This document shows positions 8,592 to 17,191 of a stretch of 64,000 bases of DNA, piece by piece. The translations under genes were made by a program, and so were the position numbers. The stretch comes from an uncultured Jannaschia sp. (GTDB lineage: Bacteria > Pseudomonadota > Alphaproteobacteria > Rhodobacterales > Rhodobacteraceae): NCBI RefSeq assembly GCF_947494025.1, contig NZ_CANLTQ010000006.1, forward strand, positions 62,001-126,000, written 5' to 3'. A model generated the notes under the pieces. That model worked only from the letters and a program-made list of their open reading frames with translations. It was not told the DNA's origin and did not search any database. Every line of letters starts with the position of its first letter. Within the stretch, counting starts at the first letter, position 1.

Positions 8592-9542
8592 TCAGAACGG
8601 GCTGTCCTCGAAGTAGTAGTCCTCCGCATTCTCCTGCGTCACGAGGACGGAGCCGATGGTGAACGTGCCCGAAACCGGCGCGGAGGAGGTCAGGCCGACG
8701 GCGGTGAGCTCGATCGCGGTGGCGATCATCGCCGGCGGGTAGGTGACGTTCGCGGGGATCATCGGATCGCCGTCGCGGGTGCGGGCGATCATCTCCTTCA
8801 TGCCGGCCCCGCCGAGGACGAACTGCACGTCGTCGCGCCCCGCCGCCTCGATCGCGGCGAGCACGCCCACCGCCATGTCGTCGTCGGAGGCCCAGACCGC
8901 GTCGATCCGGTCGTGCTTCGACAGGAAGTCCTGCATGACGGTGAAGCTGTCGTCGCGGTTCCAGTTGCCGTGCTCCATGTCGATGATCTCGATGCCGGAG
9001 CCTTCGATGGCCTGCTCGAACCCTTCGACCCGCTCGTTGTCGATGGTCGTGGGGATGCCGCGCAGCGCCACGATCTGGCCGCCATCGGGCAGCGCCCCGG
9101 TCATGTACTCGCCCGAGACCCGGCCGAACCCGGAATTGTCGCCCGCGACATAGAGATCCTCGATCCCCTCCTGCGCCAGCCCGCGATCGACCACCGTGAC
9201 CCAGGCCCCGCTGTCGGCGACGGCCTTGACCGGGCCGGTCAGCGGCTCGGATTCGAAGGGCAGAACGACAAGCGCGGAGATGTTCCGCGTGGCGAGCATG
9301 TCCTCGATGTCGTTGACCTGCTTCGAGGGATCGGACGCCGTGGCGAGCACGAAGTCGAGCTCCGGATAGACCTCCTCCAGCCGGTCGATCGCCTCCTGCG
9401 CGTGGAAGTTCATGCCGCCGGCCCAGCCATGCGTCGCCGCGGGGATCGAGACGCCGATCACCTGCGTCTCCTGCGCGAAAGCAGGCAGGGCGGTCGCGGT
9501 CGCGAGCGCGGCGCCGAGAAGCGTTGTCGTGAGATGTTTCAT
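8592..9542 (-). CDS. Sugar ABC transporter substrate-binding protein (RbsB-like)
   Basis: A 316-residue periplasmic binding protein for a sugar or polyol (CUT2 family). The start at 9542 gives MKHLTTTLLGAALATATALP with cleavage after AFA-Q, a standard Sec signal peptide. Mature features of the periplasmic-binding-protein-like I fold follow: VIGVSIPAATHGWAGG at the N-terminus, NISALVVLPFESEPL, WVTVVDRGL, VAGDNSGFGRVSGEYM, and DAVWASDDDMAVGVLAAIE. It is the last gene of a six-part minus-strand locus (isomerase, Gfo/Idh oxidoreductase, ATPase, permease, this gene). The strong ribosome-binding site GGGAGGAC lies just upstream. High expression relative to the transporter is expected but not shown here. 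Confidence 0.92.
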   Translation of the reverse strand: MKHLTTTLLGAALATATALPAFAQETQVIGVSIPAATHGWAGGMNFHAQEAIDRLEEVYPELDFVLATASDPSKQVNDIEDMLATRNISALVVLPFESEPLTGPVKAVADSGAWVTVVDRGLAQEGIEDLYVAGDNSGFGRVSGEYMTGALPDGGQIVALRGIPTTIDNERVEGFEQAIEGSGIEIIDMEHGNWNRDDSFTVMQDFLSKHDRIDAVWASDDDMAVGVLAAIEAAGRDDVQFVLGGAGMKEMIARTRDGDPMIPANVTYPPAMIATAIELTAVGLTSSAPVSGTFTIGSVLVTQENAEDYYFEDSPF

Positions 9543-9571
9543 GTCGGTCCTCCCTTGGGTGTTCCGAGGGT

Positions 9572-10534
9572 TCAGCCCCCGGCCTTGCGTTCCCGCTGCA
9601 AGATGACGGCGAGAATGATGATGACGCCCTGGATCGCCCCGTTCAGGTAGGGGCTGACCCCGTCGGTCAGGTTCAGGATGTTGTCGATCAGGCTCAGGAT
9701 CAGGACGCCGATCACCGTGCCCCAGATGCGGCCGAACCCGCCCTTGAGCATCGTGCCGCCGATGATGACGGCCGCGATCGCCTCCAGCTCCCACAGCACG
9801 CCGGTCGAGGACGAGGCGGAGCCGAGGCGGGGGACGTACATGATCGTGGCGATCCCGACGAGAAGGCCCAGGAACACGTAGGTCAGCATCCGCACGCGGT
9901 TCACGTCGACGCTGGAATACCGCGCCACCTGATCGTTGGAGCCGACCGCCGCGGCATGCCGGCCGAAGGCGCCGCGGCGCATCACGATCTCGCCCAGCAC
10001 GGCGACCAGCGCGAAGACGATGATCGGCCAGCTGATCCCGAGGATGCCGTCGTAGTAGATCGGCCGGATCACCGTGCGCATCCCGAAATCGAGCGAAAGC
10101 GTGCCGCCGTCGGCGAGCCATGTGACGAGCGAGCGGTAGATGCCCATCGTGCCGAGCGTGACGATGAACGCCTCGATCCGCATCGTCGTGACGAGAAAGC
10201 CGTTCAGGAACCCCGCGATGAGGCCCGCGACGATCGCCGCGCCGACGCCCACGCCCACGAGCGGCCAGCCCGGCCCCATCGTCGGCAGGAGGCCGTTCAT
10301 CACGAGGATCATCAGCCCGGCGATAAAGGCCGCCATGGAGCCCACGGATAGGTCGAGCCCGCCCGCAGTGATGACGAAGGTCATGCCGACCGCGATGATG
10401 CCGATAAAGGCCGAGCGCGACAGTACGTTGGTCACGTTCGCCGCGCTGAGGAAGTTCGAGTTCATCGCCGCGCCGACGAGGATCAGGGCGACGAGCGCGA
10501 GGATCGGGCCGAGGACGTGAAGATCGGGCTTCAT
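9572..10534 (-). CDS. Sugar ABC transporter permease (RbsC-like)
   Basis: A 320-residue inner-membrane permease of the BPD_transp_2 (CUT2) family, forming the channel for the adjacent binding protein and ATPase. It has about ten hydrophobic segments, beginning LHVLGPILALVALILVGAAM. The family signature GMTFVITAGGLDLSVGSMAA is present, as are FGRHAAAVGSN and the C-terminal VIIGGTMLKGGFGRIWGTVIG. Only one permease gene is present, so the channel is presumably a homodimer as in RbsC systems. Its ATG overlaps the ATPase stop (ATGA). Confidence 0.93.
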   Translation of the reverse strand: MKPDLHVLGPILALVALILVGAAMNSNFLSAANVTNVLSRSAFIGIIAVGMTFVITAGGLDLSVGSMAAFIAGLMILVMNGLLPTMGPGWPLVGVGVGAAIVAGLIAGFLNGFLVTTMRIEAFIVTLGTMGIYRSLVTWLADGGTLSLDFGMRTVIRPIYYDGILGISWPIIVFALVAVLGEIVMRRGAFGRHAAAVGSNDQVARYSSVDVNRVRMLTYVFLGLLVGIATIMYVPRLGSASSSTGVLWELEAIAAVIIGGTMLKGGFGRIWGTVIGVLILSLIDNILNLTDGVSPYLNGAIQGVIIILAVILQRERKAGG

Positions 10535-12027
10535 GCCGCCGCCCCCCGCATCCCGTCGAGCCCCATGGCGAGGCGCACGATCCGGTCTTCGCCGATCTCG
10601 TCGCCGGTGAGCTCGCCCGCGACGCGGCCCTGCCGCATGACGAGGATGCGGTCGGCGAGGCCGATCACCTCCTGCATCTCCGAGGAGATGACGATGACGG
10701 ATTTCCCGTCCGCCACCAGCGCGTGGATGAAGGCGTAGATCTGCTGCTTGGTGCCGATGTCGATGCCGCGCGTCGGCTCGTCGATGACGACGATCTCCGG
10801 GTCGGCGAGCATGGTCTTGGCGAGGAGCAGCTTCTGCTGGTTGCCGCCGGACAGGTTGCCCACCTCCACCTTCCGGTGCGGCGCGCGGATGTCGAAATCG
10901 GCGATGGCGCGGTCAAGCGCGCGATCCTCCGCCCGCTCGTCGATCAGGAACGCGGTGAAGTCGGACAGGCTTTGAAGGGTCAGGTTCTCGCGCATGCCCT
11001 TGGCGAGCAGGAGGCCGCGCGCCTTGCGGTCCTCCGTGAGGTAGGCCACCCCCGCCGCGAGCGCGGCGCGCGGGCGGTCGAAGCGGACCTCCCGCCCGTG
11101 CATCTCGATCCGGCCGGTCGCGGTCCTGAGCCCGACCAGCCCCTCCATCGTCTCGGTCCGGCCCGACCCGATCAGGCCCGCGATCCCGAGGATTTCGCCG
11201 CGACGGAGGTCGAAGGAGACATCCGCGGCGTGACCGGGCACGCTGAGGCCCCGCACGGAAAGCACGACCTCCTCACCGACGGGGCGCGTGCGCGCGGGAT
11301 AAAGGCTGGAGACGTCGCGGCCGACCATCGCGGTCGCCATGTCGTCCTCGCTCATCTCCGCGGTCGCCGCCTGCGCCACGACGCGGCCATCGCGCATGAC
11401 GGTCACGCGGTCGGAAATCCGCTTCACCTCGTCGAGCTTGTGGGACGTGAACAGGAGGGCGACGCCCTCCGCGCGAAGCCGGTCGACCTGCTCGAACAGC
11501 ACCTCCGCCTCCCGCTCTGTCAGGACGGCGGTCGGCTCGTCCATGACCAGCACGCGCGCCTCACGTCCAAGGGCCTTGGCGATCTCCACCATCTGCTTGT
11601 CGGGGTTGGAGATGTCGCGCACCCGCGCGTCGAGCGAGACCTGGCAATTCAGACGATCCAGAAGCTCCCGCGTCCGCGCCCGCATCGCCCGTTTGTCGAG
11701 GAACGGGCCGCGCTTCAGCTCGTGGCCGAGAAAGACGTTCTGCTCCACGGTAAGCTGCTCGGCGAGGTTGAACTCCTGGTGGATCAGCACGACGCCGCGC
11801 GCTTCCGCGTCCTGCGAGCCGGCGAAGGTCACCGGCGCGTCGTCGAGCAGGACCTGCCCGGCGGTGGGCGCGAGGTAGCCCGACATGATCTTCATCGTCG
11901 TGGACTTGCCCGCCCCGTTCTCCCCGATCAGCGCGTGCACCTCGCCCGGGTTCAGGACGAGATCGACGTCGAACAGCACCTGCACGTCGCCGAAACGGCG
12001 GTCGATGCCGGAGAGCGTGAGCTTCAC
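10531..12027 (-). CDS. Sugar ABC transporter ATP-binding protein, tandem NBDs (RbsA-like)
   Basis: A 498-residue cytosolic ATPase with two fused nucleotide-binding domains, as in RbsA/MglA. The first domain has Walker A GENGAGKS at residues 35-42 and Walker B VLVMDEPTAVL. The signature region reads ISNPDKQMVEIAKAL, where RbsA-type proteins have LSxGxxQ, so the ABC signature of domain 1 is altered. The second domain has the usual degenerate Walker A (GLIGSGRTE), an intact signature LSGGNQQK and Walker B IVVIDEPTRGIDIG. The start is GTG at 12027, chosen because it overlaps the stop of the oxidoreductase gene (GTGA) and begins the canonical KLTLSGIDRRFG strand. Confidence 0.92.
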   Translation of the reverse strand: MKLTLSGIDRRFGDVQVLFDVDLVLNPGEVHALIGENGAGKSTTMKIMSGYLAPTAGQVLLDDAPVTFAGSQDAEARGVVLIHQEFNLAEQLTVEQNVFLGHELKRGPFLDKRAMRARTRELLDRLNCQVSLDARVRDISNPDKQMVEIAKALGREARVLVMDEPTAVLTEREAEVLFEQVDRLRAEGVALLFTSHKLDEVKRISDRVTVMRDGRVVAQAATAEMSEDDMATAMVGRDVSSLYPARTRPVGEEVVLSVRGLSVPGHAADVSFDLRRGEILGIAGLIGSGRTETMEGLVGLRTATGRIEMHGREVRFDRPRAALAAGVAYLTEDRKARGLLLAKGMRENLTLQSLSDFTAFLIDERAEDRALDRAIADFDIRAPHRKVEVGNLSGGNQQKLLLAKTMLADPEIVVIDEPTRGIDIGTKQQIYAFIHALVADGKSVIVISSEMQEVIGLADRILVMRQGRVAGELTGDEIGEDRIVRLAMGLDGMRGAAA

Positions 12028-13154
12028 AGCTCGACCCAGGCGGCGTTGCGCTTGGCGGAGCGGATGCAGGCGTCGATGAAGCGCACGCCGCGCAGCCCGT
12101 CCGCGACCGTCGGCAGGAGGTGTTCCGGCGTCCGGCCCTCCCGGCGCGCCTCGATCAGGTCGGCGGCTTCGGAATAGATGTTCGCGAAGCCCTCGAGATA
12201 ACCTTCGGGATGTCCCGCCGGAATACGGCTGCCGCTCTCCTCCGTGAAACCTGCGCCGCCGCGCGTGAGCTTGCGCTTCGGCTCGCCAAAGGGTGTGTGC
12301 CAGAGATAGCCCGGATCCTCCTGCGCCCATTCGAGCCCGCCCCGGTCGCCGTAGACCCGCAGGCGCAGCCCGTTCTCGTTGCCCGGCGCGACCTGACTGC
12401 ACCAGAGCGTCCCACGCGCGCCGCTCGCGTAGCGCAGCAGCATGTGGGCGTTGTCGTCCACCCGGCGCCCCTCGACGAAGCTTTGCAGGTCGGCGGCGAG
12501 GCTTTCGACGGCGAGCCCGCTCACGAACTCCGCGAGGTTGAAGGCATGGGTGCCGATGTCGCCGATCGCGCCGCCCGCGCCGGAGCGTTCGGGATCGGTG
12601 CGCCATTCGGCCTGCTTGTTGTCGCCCGTGGCCTCCGCCGCCTCCGTCAGCCAGTCCTGCGCGTATTCGACCTGCACCAGCCGGACCTTCCCGATTGCGC
12701 CTTCGGTCACCATGCGGCGCGCCTGCCTGATCATCGGGTAGCCGGTGTAGTTGTGGGTCAGCACGAAGAGCGCGTCGGACTTCTCCGCCGCCGCGGCCAT
12801 CTTCTTCGCGTCCGCCAGCGTCGAGGTCAGCGGCTTGTCGCAGATGACGTGGATGCCGCGGCGCAGGAACTCCCGCGCGGCGGGGAAGTGGACGTGGTTC
12901 GGCGTGACGATCGCAACCGCCTCGATCCCGTCGCGGAGCCGCGTCTCGCGACGGGCCATCTCCGCGTAGTCGCCGTAGCTCCGCTTCGGATCGAGCCCGA
13001 GCGCGCGGCCCGACGCTTCCGCCTTTTCCGGCGTCGCGCTGAGCGCGCCGGCGACCAGCTCGAACCGGTCGTCGAGCCGGGACGCGATGCGGTGCACCCC
13101 GCCGATGAACGCGCCGGACCCGCCACCGACCATGCCCAGACGGATGCGGCTCAC
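12024..13154 (-). CDS. Gfo/Idh/MocA-family NAD(P)-dependent oxidoreductase
   Basis: A 376-residue dehydrogenase of the inositol/glucose-fructose oxidoreductase superfamily, probably oxidising the sugar or polyol imported by the adjacent ABC system. The N-terminal Rossmann fold starts RLGMVGGGSGAFIGGVH. The catalytic CDKPLTST motif (EKPxxx-type Lys) is present, as are IVTPNHVHFP and, in the C-terminal domain, GGAIGDIGTHAFNLAEF with the conserved Asp and His. The start is GTG at 13154, overlapping the isomerase stop (GTGA). Its own stop overlaps the ATPase start. The C-terminal domain, at 376 residues overall, matches the myo-inositol-dehydrogenase-like branch; the substrate cannot be fixed from sequence. 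Confidence 0.9.
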   Translation of the reverse strand: MSRIRLGMVGGGSGAFIGGVHRIASRLDDRFELVAGALSATPEKAEASGRALGLDPKRSYGDYAEMARRETRLRDGIEAVAIVTPNHVHFPAAREFLRRGIHVICDKPLTSTLADAKKMAAAAEKSDALFVLTHNYTGYPMIRQARRMVTEGAIGKVRLVQVEYAQDWLTEAAEATGDNKQAEWRTDPERSGAGGAIGDIGTHAFNLAEFVSGLAVESLAADLQSFVEGRRVDDNAHMLLRYASGARGTLWCSQVAPGNENGLRLRVYGDRGGLEWAQEDPGYLWHTPFGEPKRKLTRGGAGFTEESGSRIPAGHPEGYLEGFANIYSEAADLIEARREGRTPEHLLPTVADGLRGVRFIDACIRSAKRNAAWVEL

Positions 13155-14209
13155 CGATCCAGCCCCAGCATGGCGCGGTTGGCCGCGTCGTCGGTGCCGC
13201 CCGCGGCGAAGTCGTCGAAGGCCTGCGGCGTCACGCGGATGATATGGTCGCGAACGAATCGCGACCCTTCGCGCGCGCCGTCCTCGGGGTGCTTCAGGGC
13301 GCATTCCCACTCGACCACGGCCCAGCCGTCGAAATCGTTCGCCGCCATCTTGGAGAACACCGCGCCGAAATCGACCTGACCGTCGCCCAGCGACCGGAAC
13401 CGGCCGGCGCGGTCCACCCAGGACTGGTAGCCGCCATAGACGCCCTGCCGCCCCGTCGGGTTGAACTCCGCGTCCTTGACGTGGAACATCCGGATGCGGT
13501 CGCGGTAGATGTCGATGTTGTCGAGGTAATCGAGGCATTGCAGCACGTAATGGCTCGGGTCGTAGAGCATGTTCGCCCGCGGATGCTGATTCAGGCGGTC
13601 GAGGAACATCTCGAAGGTCACGCCGTCGTGCAGGTCCTCGCCGGGATGGATCTCGTAGCAGATGTCGACGCCGTTCTCCTCCGCGTGGTCGAGGATCGGG
13701 CGCCAGCGCGCGGCGAGCTCGTCGAAGGCCGCGTCGACGAGGCCCGCGGGGCGCTGCGGCCAGGGATAGACGTAGGGCCAGGCCAGCGCGCCGGAAAAGC
13801 TCGCCATCCGGTCGATCCCGAGATGCCGCGACGCGGTGATCGCCATGCGCACCTGCTCCACCGCCCATTCCTGCCGCGCTTTCGGGTTGCCGTGGACCGA
13901 GGGATCGGCGAAGCCGTCGAAGGCCACGTCGTAGGCCGGATGGACGGCGACGAGCTGGCCCTGCAGGTGGGTGGAAAGCTCGGTCACCTCCACGCCGTTC
14001 GCGCGCGCCTGACCGGCCCATTCCTCGCAGTAATCCTTGCTTTCCGCCGCTTTCGAGAGGTCGAGGAACCGTGCGTCCCAGCTCGGCGCCTGCACACCGG
14101 CATAGCCGCAATCGGCCGCCCATTCCGTGATGCCGGTCCAGCTGTCGAACGGGGCCGCGTCGCCGGCGAACTGCGCCAGAAACAGGCCGGGGCCCTTGAT
14201 CGTCTTCAT
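13151..14209 (-). CDS. Sugar phosphate isomerase/epimerase (IolE/xylose-isomerase-like TIM barrel)
   Basis: A 352-residue AP-endonuclease-2-type TIM barrel, typical of enzymes that isomerise or dehydrate sugars and inositols. Metal-site residues are recognisable in strands: VDICYEIHPGEDLHDG (Glu/His), ANMLYDPSHYVLQ (Asp-x-Ser-His), IRMFHVKDAEFNP (His-x-Lys-Asp) and WAVVEWECA (Glu). The start at 14209 is preceded by a strong AGGGAGG ribosome-binding site. It is the first gene of the minus-strand operon and faces the LacI regulator across the operator at 14258-14271, so it should be the most directly controlled gene. Confidence 0.9.
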   Translation of the reverse strand: MKTIKGPGLFLAQFAGDAAPFDSWTGITEWAADCGYAGVQAPSWDARFLDLSKAAESKDYCEEWAGQARANGVEVTELSTHLQGQLVAVHPAYDVAFDGFADPSVHGNPKARQEWAVEQVRMAITASRHLGIDRMASFSGALAWPYVYPWPQRPAGLVDAAFDELAARWRPILDHAEENGVDICYEIHPGEDLHDGVTFEMFLDRLNQHPRANMLYDPSHYVLQCLDYLDNIDIYRDRIRMFHVKDAEFNPTGRQGVYGGYQSWVDRAGRFRSLGDGQVDFGAVFSKMAANDFDGWAVVEWECALKHPEDGAREGSRFVRDHIIRVTPQAFDDFAAGGTDDAANRAMLGLDR

Positions 14210-14257
14210 CGCTATCCTCCCTCGGCGGGTGGTTCGCCCCCTCCGGCGCACCGCTCA

Positions 14258-14271
14258 TGTAATCGTTTACA
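14258..14271. promoter_or_regulatory. LacI-family operator palindrome
   Basis: TGTAATCGTTTACA is an imperfect 14-bp palindrome (TGTAAwCGwTTACA) centred on CG, the classic LacI/GalR operator form. It lies between the divergent starts of the isomerase operon (14209, minus) and the LacI-family gene (14316, plus), 48 and 44 bases from them. Autoregulation and control of the catabolic operon are the natural inference. Confidence 0.75.
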
Positions 14272-14315
14272 CGGTCCACATCGTCTGGCAAGCCGCTCGC
14301 AAAGGAACGGTTCGA

Positions 14316-15311
14316 ATGACGCGCAAGCCCCGGATCGCCGATGTCGCGCAACTTGCGGGCGTCTCCACCGCCACGGTCAGCCGGACGCTGTCGCGGCCCG
14401 ACCGGGTGGAGGAGATCACCCGCGCCCGCGTGCTCCGGGCGGTGGCGGCGACGGGCTACCGGGTGAACGCCGCCGCGCGCGACCTGCGCTCTCGCCGGGC
14501 CCGGGCGATCACCCTGCTCGCGCCGAACCTCGCCAACACCTTCTTCAGCCGCATCGTCGCGGCCGTGCAGGACGTCGCCGGATCGGCCGGGCTGGTGGTG
14601 CAGATCTCGGATTCGCAGGTCGAGGCGGCGCGCCTTTCGGCCATCGGCACCGACGGGCGCACCGATGGCATCCTGCTGCTCGACGGGGCGGTGGACCCGG
14701 CCATCGTGGCGAGCTGGACGGTGCCGGTGGTGATGGTCTGCGAATGGCTGGAGGGCGTGGACCTGTCCTCCATCGGGACCGACAATGCCGGCGGGATCGG
14801 ACAGGCTGTGGACCACCTGGCCGGGCTCGGCCATCGCCGGATCGCCTTCCTGTCCGGGCCGTCCGGCAACGTGCTGAGCGTCGCGCGGGCGGCGGGATAC
14901 GAGGCCGCGATGCGGCGGCTCGGGCTGGCCGTGGCGGCGCCGGACCGTTTGCCGGGCGACTTCACGATGCGGAGCGGGGCGGCGGCGGCGGTCCGCTGGG
15001 CGGCCGTGCCGGACCGGGCGACGGCCGTGGTCTGCGCCTCCGACGAATCCGCGATCGGCTTCGTCAGCGAATGCGACCGGAAAGGGTTCGCCTGCCCGCG
15101 CGACGTGAGCGTGGTGGGCTTCGACGACATCGAGTTCGGGGACCGGTTCATCCCGCCGCTGACGACGGTGCATCAGCCGCGCGACCTTTTGGGCCGGCGG
15201 GCGGCGACCCTGCTGGTGGAGGCGCTGTCCGGTGGCGCGCCGCTCCGGCCGGGGCGGCGGATGCTGCCGTCGCGTCTGGTGGTGCGCGGCTCGACGGCGG
15301 CGCCTAGCTGA
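14316..15311 (+). CDS. LacI-family transcriptional regulator
   Basis: A 331-residue repressor. The N-terminal helix-turn-helix (residues 7-26, IADVAQLAGVSTATVSRTLS) is followed by a hinge helix ending RSRRARAITLL and a periplasmic-binding-protein-like ligand domain (ITLLAPNLANTFFSRIV, GTDGRTDGILLLDGAVD, SVVGFDDIEFGDRFIPPLTTV). It is divergent from the ABC/isomerase operon and sits beside the palindrome at 14258-14271, its probable operator. The ATG at 14316 puts the HTH at the usual distance from the N-terminus; longer readings upstream run through the operator. Effector likely a sugar, polyol or its oxidised product. It ends eight bases into the convergent idnD-like gene. Confidence 0.93.
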   Translation: MTRKPRIADVAQLAGVSTATVSRTLSRPDRVEEITRARVLRAVAATGYRVNAAARDLRSRRARAITLLAPNLANTFFSRIVAAVQDVAGSAGLVVQISDSQVEAARLSAIGTDGRTDGILLLDGAVDPAIVASWTVPVVMVCEWLEGVDLSSIGTDNAGGIGQAVDHLAGLGHRRIAFLSGPSGNVLSVARAAGYEAAMRRLGLAVAAPDRLPGDFTMRSGAAAAVRWAAVPDRATAVVCASDESAIGFVSECDRKGFACPRDVSVVGFDDIEFGDRFIPPLTTVHQPRDLLGRRAATLLVEALSGGAPLRPGRRMLPSRLVVRGSTAAPS

Positions 15312-16332
15312 AGGCGATCTGCGCCTTCATCGCGCGGCTGCGGTCGCCCGCCGTCTCGAAGGCCTCGATCACGTCCTCGACCCCGAAGCTGTGGGTGACG
15401 AACGGCCCGACGTCGATCAGCCCCTTCCGCATCAGCGACACGCCGGCGGCGAACTCCTCATGGAAGCGGAAGCTGCCCCGGAGCGTCAGCTCCTTCGCGG
15501 TCAGCGCCTGCATCGGGACGACCATGTCGCCGCCGAGGCCGAGCTGGACGACCGTGCCCCCCGGCCGCATCGCCGCGATCCCGGCGGCGAGCGCCGGCGC
15601 CGCGCCGGAACATTCGTAGAGCACGTCGAACGTCCCCTTCTCCGCCTCCCAAGCCGAAAGGTCGCCGTTCCGCATGTTCACCGTCGCGTCCGCACCGGCC
15701 GTCCGCGCCATCTCCAGCGTGAAATCCGACAGGTCGGTCGCGACGATCAGATCCGCCCCCGCGCGCCGGGCGCAGAGGATCGACAGGATGCCGACCGGGC
15801 CGCAGCCGGTCACGAGCACCGCGCGGCCGACCATCTCGCCGGCCTGCCGCGTGGCATGGAGGCAGACGGCGAGCGGCTCGGCCATCGCGGCCTCCGCAGG
15901 GGTCAACCCGTCGGCCGGGACGCATTGCGCCGCCTCGGCGACGAGCACCTCGCGGAACGCGCCCTGAATGTGCGGAAACGGCATGGCGGAGCCGTAAAAT
16001 CGCATGTTGAGGCAGTGGTTGGGCTTCCCTTCCAGGCAATACCGGCATTCCCCGCAGGGCCGCGACGGCGAGACTGCCACGAGCTGCCCGACCGACAGCC
16101 CCTCCACGCCGGGTCCGAGTGCCGCGACATGGCCGGACACCTCGTGTCCGAGCACCAGCGGCTCGCGCACGCGGATCGCCGTTCCGATCCCGCCGTGCTG
16201 GTAGTAATGCAGGTCCGACCCGCAGATGCCGCCTGCCGCCATGCGCACCTGCACCTGTCCGGGGCCGGGCGTTTCGACGGGGCCGTCCTCGATCCGCAGG
16301 TCGCGTGCGCCATGAATGACGATGGATTTCAT
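15304..16332 (-). CDS. idnD: Zinc-dependent alcohol dehydrogenase, L-idonate 5-dehydrogenase type
   Basis: A 342-residue medium-chain dehydrogenase that in the IdnD family oxidises L-idonate to 5-ketogluconate with NAD(P). Catalytic zinc ligands are Cys37 (GGICGSDLHYY) and His-Glu in LVLGHEVSGHV. Four structural-zinc cysteines lie in CGECRYCLEGKPNHC. The nucleotide fold VLVTGCGPVGILS follows. SDLHYYQHGGIG and MRFYGSAMPFPHIQGAF are close to what I know of idonate dehydrogenases. It is convergent with and overlaps the lacI-type gene by eight bases, and divergent from the idnO-like gene. The pairing with idnO supports the idonate assignment; a related polyol is possible. Confidence 0.82.
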   Translation of the reverse strand: MKSIVIHGARDLRIEDGPVETPGPGQVQVRMAAGGICGSDLHYYQHGGIGTAIRVREPLVLGHEVSGHVAALGPGVEGLSVGQLVAVSPSRPCGECRYCLEGKPNHCLNMRFYGSAMPFPHIQGAFREVLVAEAAQCVPADGLTPAEAAMAEPLAVCLHATRQAGEMVGRAVLVTGCGPVGILSILCARRAGADLIVATDLSDFTLEMARTAGADATVNMRNGDLSAWEAEKGTFDVLYECSGAAPALAAGIAAMRPGGTVVQLGLGGDMVVPMQALTAKELTLRGSFRFHEEFAAGVSLMRKGLIDVGPFVTHSFGVEDVIEAFETAGDRSRAMKAQIAFS

Positions 16333-16385
16333 GGGGACGCCTCGCTAGGGAAAGGGTTTCCGATCCATGCAGCCGAGGCTCCGCG

Positions 16386-17153
16386 ATGTCCACGACGCTC
16401 TTCGATCTCGCCGGCAGGCGCGCCCTCGTGACCGGATCGAGCCAGGGGATCGGGATCGCCCTCGCACGCGGTCTGGCGGCGGCGGGCGCGTCCATCGTGC
16501 TGAACGGGCGCGACGTGGCGAAGCTCGACCGGGCGGCGGAATCCCTGCGCCTCGAAGGGGCGGAAGTCGAGGCGCTCTGCTTCGACGCGACCGACCACGT
16601 CGCGGTCCGCGAAGCCATCGACGGGTTCGAGGCCGAGCGGGGGGCGATCGACATTCTCGTCAACAATGCGGGGATGCAGCACCGCACCCCGCTCGAGGAT
16701 TTTCCGGTCGATGCGTTCGAGCGCCTGCTTCAGACCAACATCGCCAGCGTCTTCCATGTGGGGCAGGCCGTGGCGCGGCACATGATCGGGCGCGGGGCGG
16801 GCAAGATCGTCAACATCTGCTCCGTGCAGACCGCGCTCGCCCGGCCGGGGATCGCCCCCTACACCGCGACAAAGGGGGCTGTGGCCAACCTGACGAAGGG
16901 CATGGCGACGGATTGGGCCAGGCACGGGCTGCAATGCAACGGGCTGGCCCCTGGCTATTTCGACACGCCGCTCAACCGCGCGCTGGTCGAAGACGCGGAT
17001 TTCACCGAATGGCTGGCGAAGCGCACGCCCGCCGGCCGCTGGGGCCGGGTCGAGGAGCTGGTGGGCGCCTGCATCTTCCTGTCGTCGGAGGCGTCGAGCT
17101 TCGTGAACGGCACCGTGATCTACGTCGACGGTGGCATCACCGCGTCGCTTTAG
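16386..17153 (+). CDS. idnO: SDR-family oxidoreductase, gluconate 5-dehydrogenase type
   Basis: A 255-residue short-chain dehydrogenase, in the IdnO family reducing 5-ketogluconate to D-gluconate. The cofactor loop GSSQGIG is at residues 17-23 and NNAG at about 94-97. The catalytic triad is Ser146, Tyr159 and Lys163 (YTATK). The PAGRWGRVEELVGACIFLSS and FVNGTVIYVDGG endings are standard. It is divergent from the idnD-like gene across only 53 bases, so both may respond to the same signal. No palindrome like the 14258 operator is visible in that gap. It would feed product to gluconate kinase, not seen here. Confidence 0.85.
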   Translation: MSTTLFDLAGRRALVTGSSQGIGIALARGLAAAGASIVLNGRDVAKLDRAAESLRLEGAEVEALCFDATDHVAVREAIDGFEAERGAIDILVNNAGMQHRTPLEDFPVDAFERLLQTNIASVFHVGQAVARHMIGRGAGKIVNICSVQTALARPGIAPYTATKGAVANLTKGMATDWARHGLQCNGLAPGYFDTPLNRALVEDADFTEWLAKRTPAGRWGRVEELVGACIFLSSEASSFVNGTVIYVDGGITASL

Positions 17154-17191
17154 CGCGGAACCGGCGACGGCCGCCCGGGCGTTTGCCGGGC

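Noticed and set aside
12606-15173. Continuation of the Gfo/Idh frame upstream through the isomerase and lacI-type regions as one giant protein
   Set aside because: The upstream part is out of frame with the isomerase and antisense to the LacI gene, with no domain; the GTG at 13154 with its overlap is the natural start.
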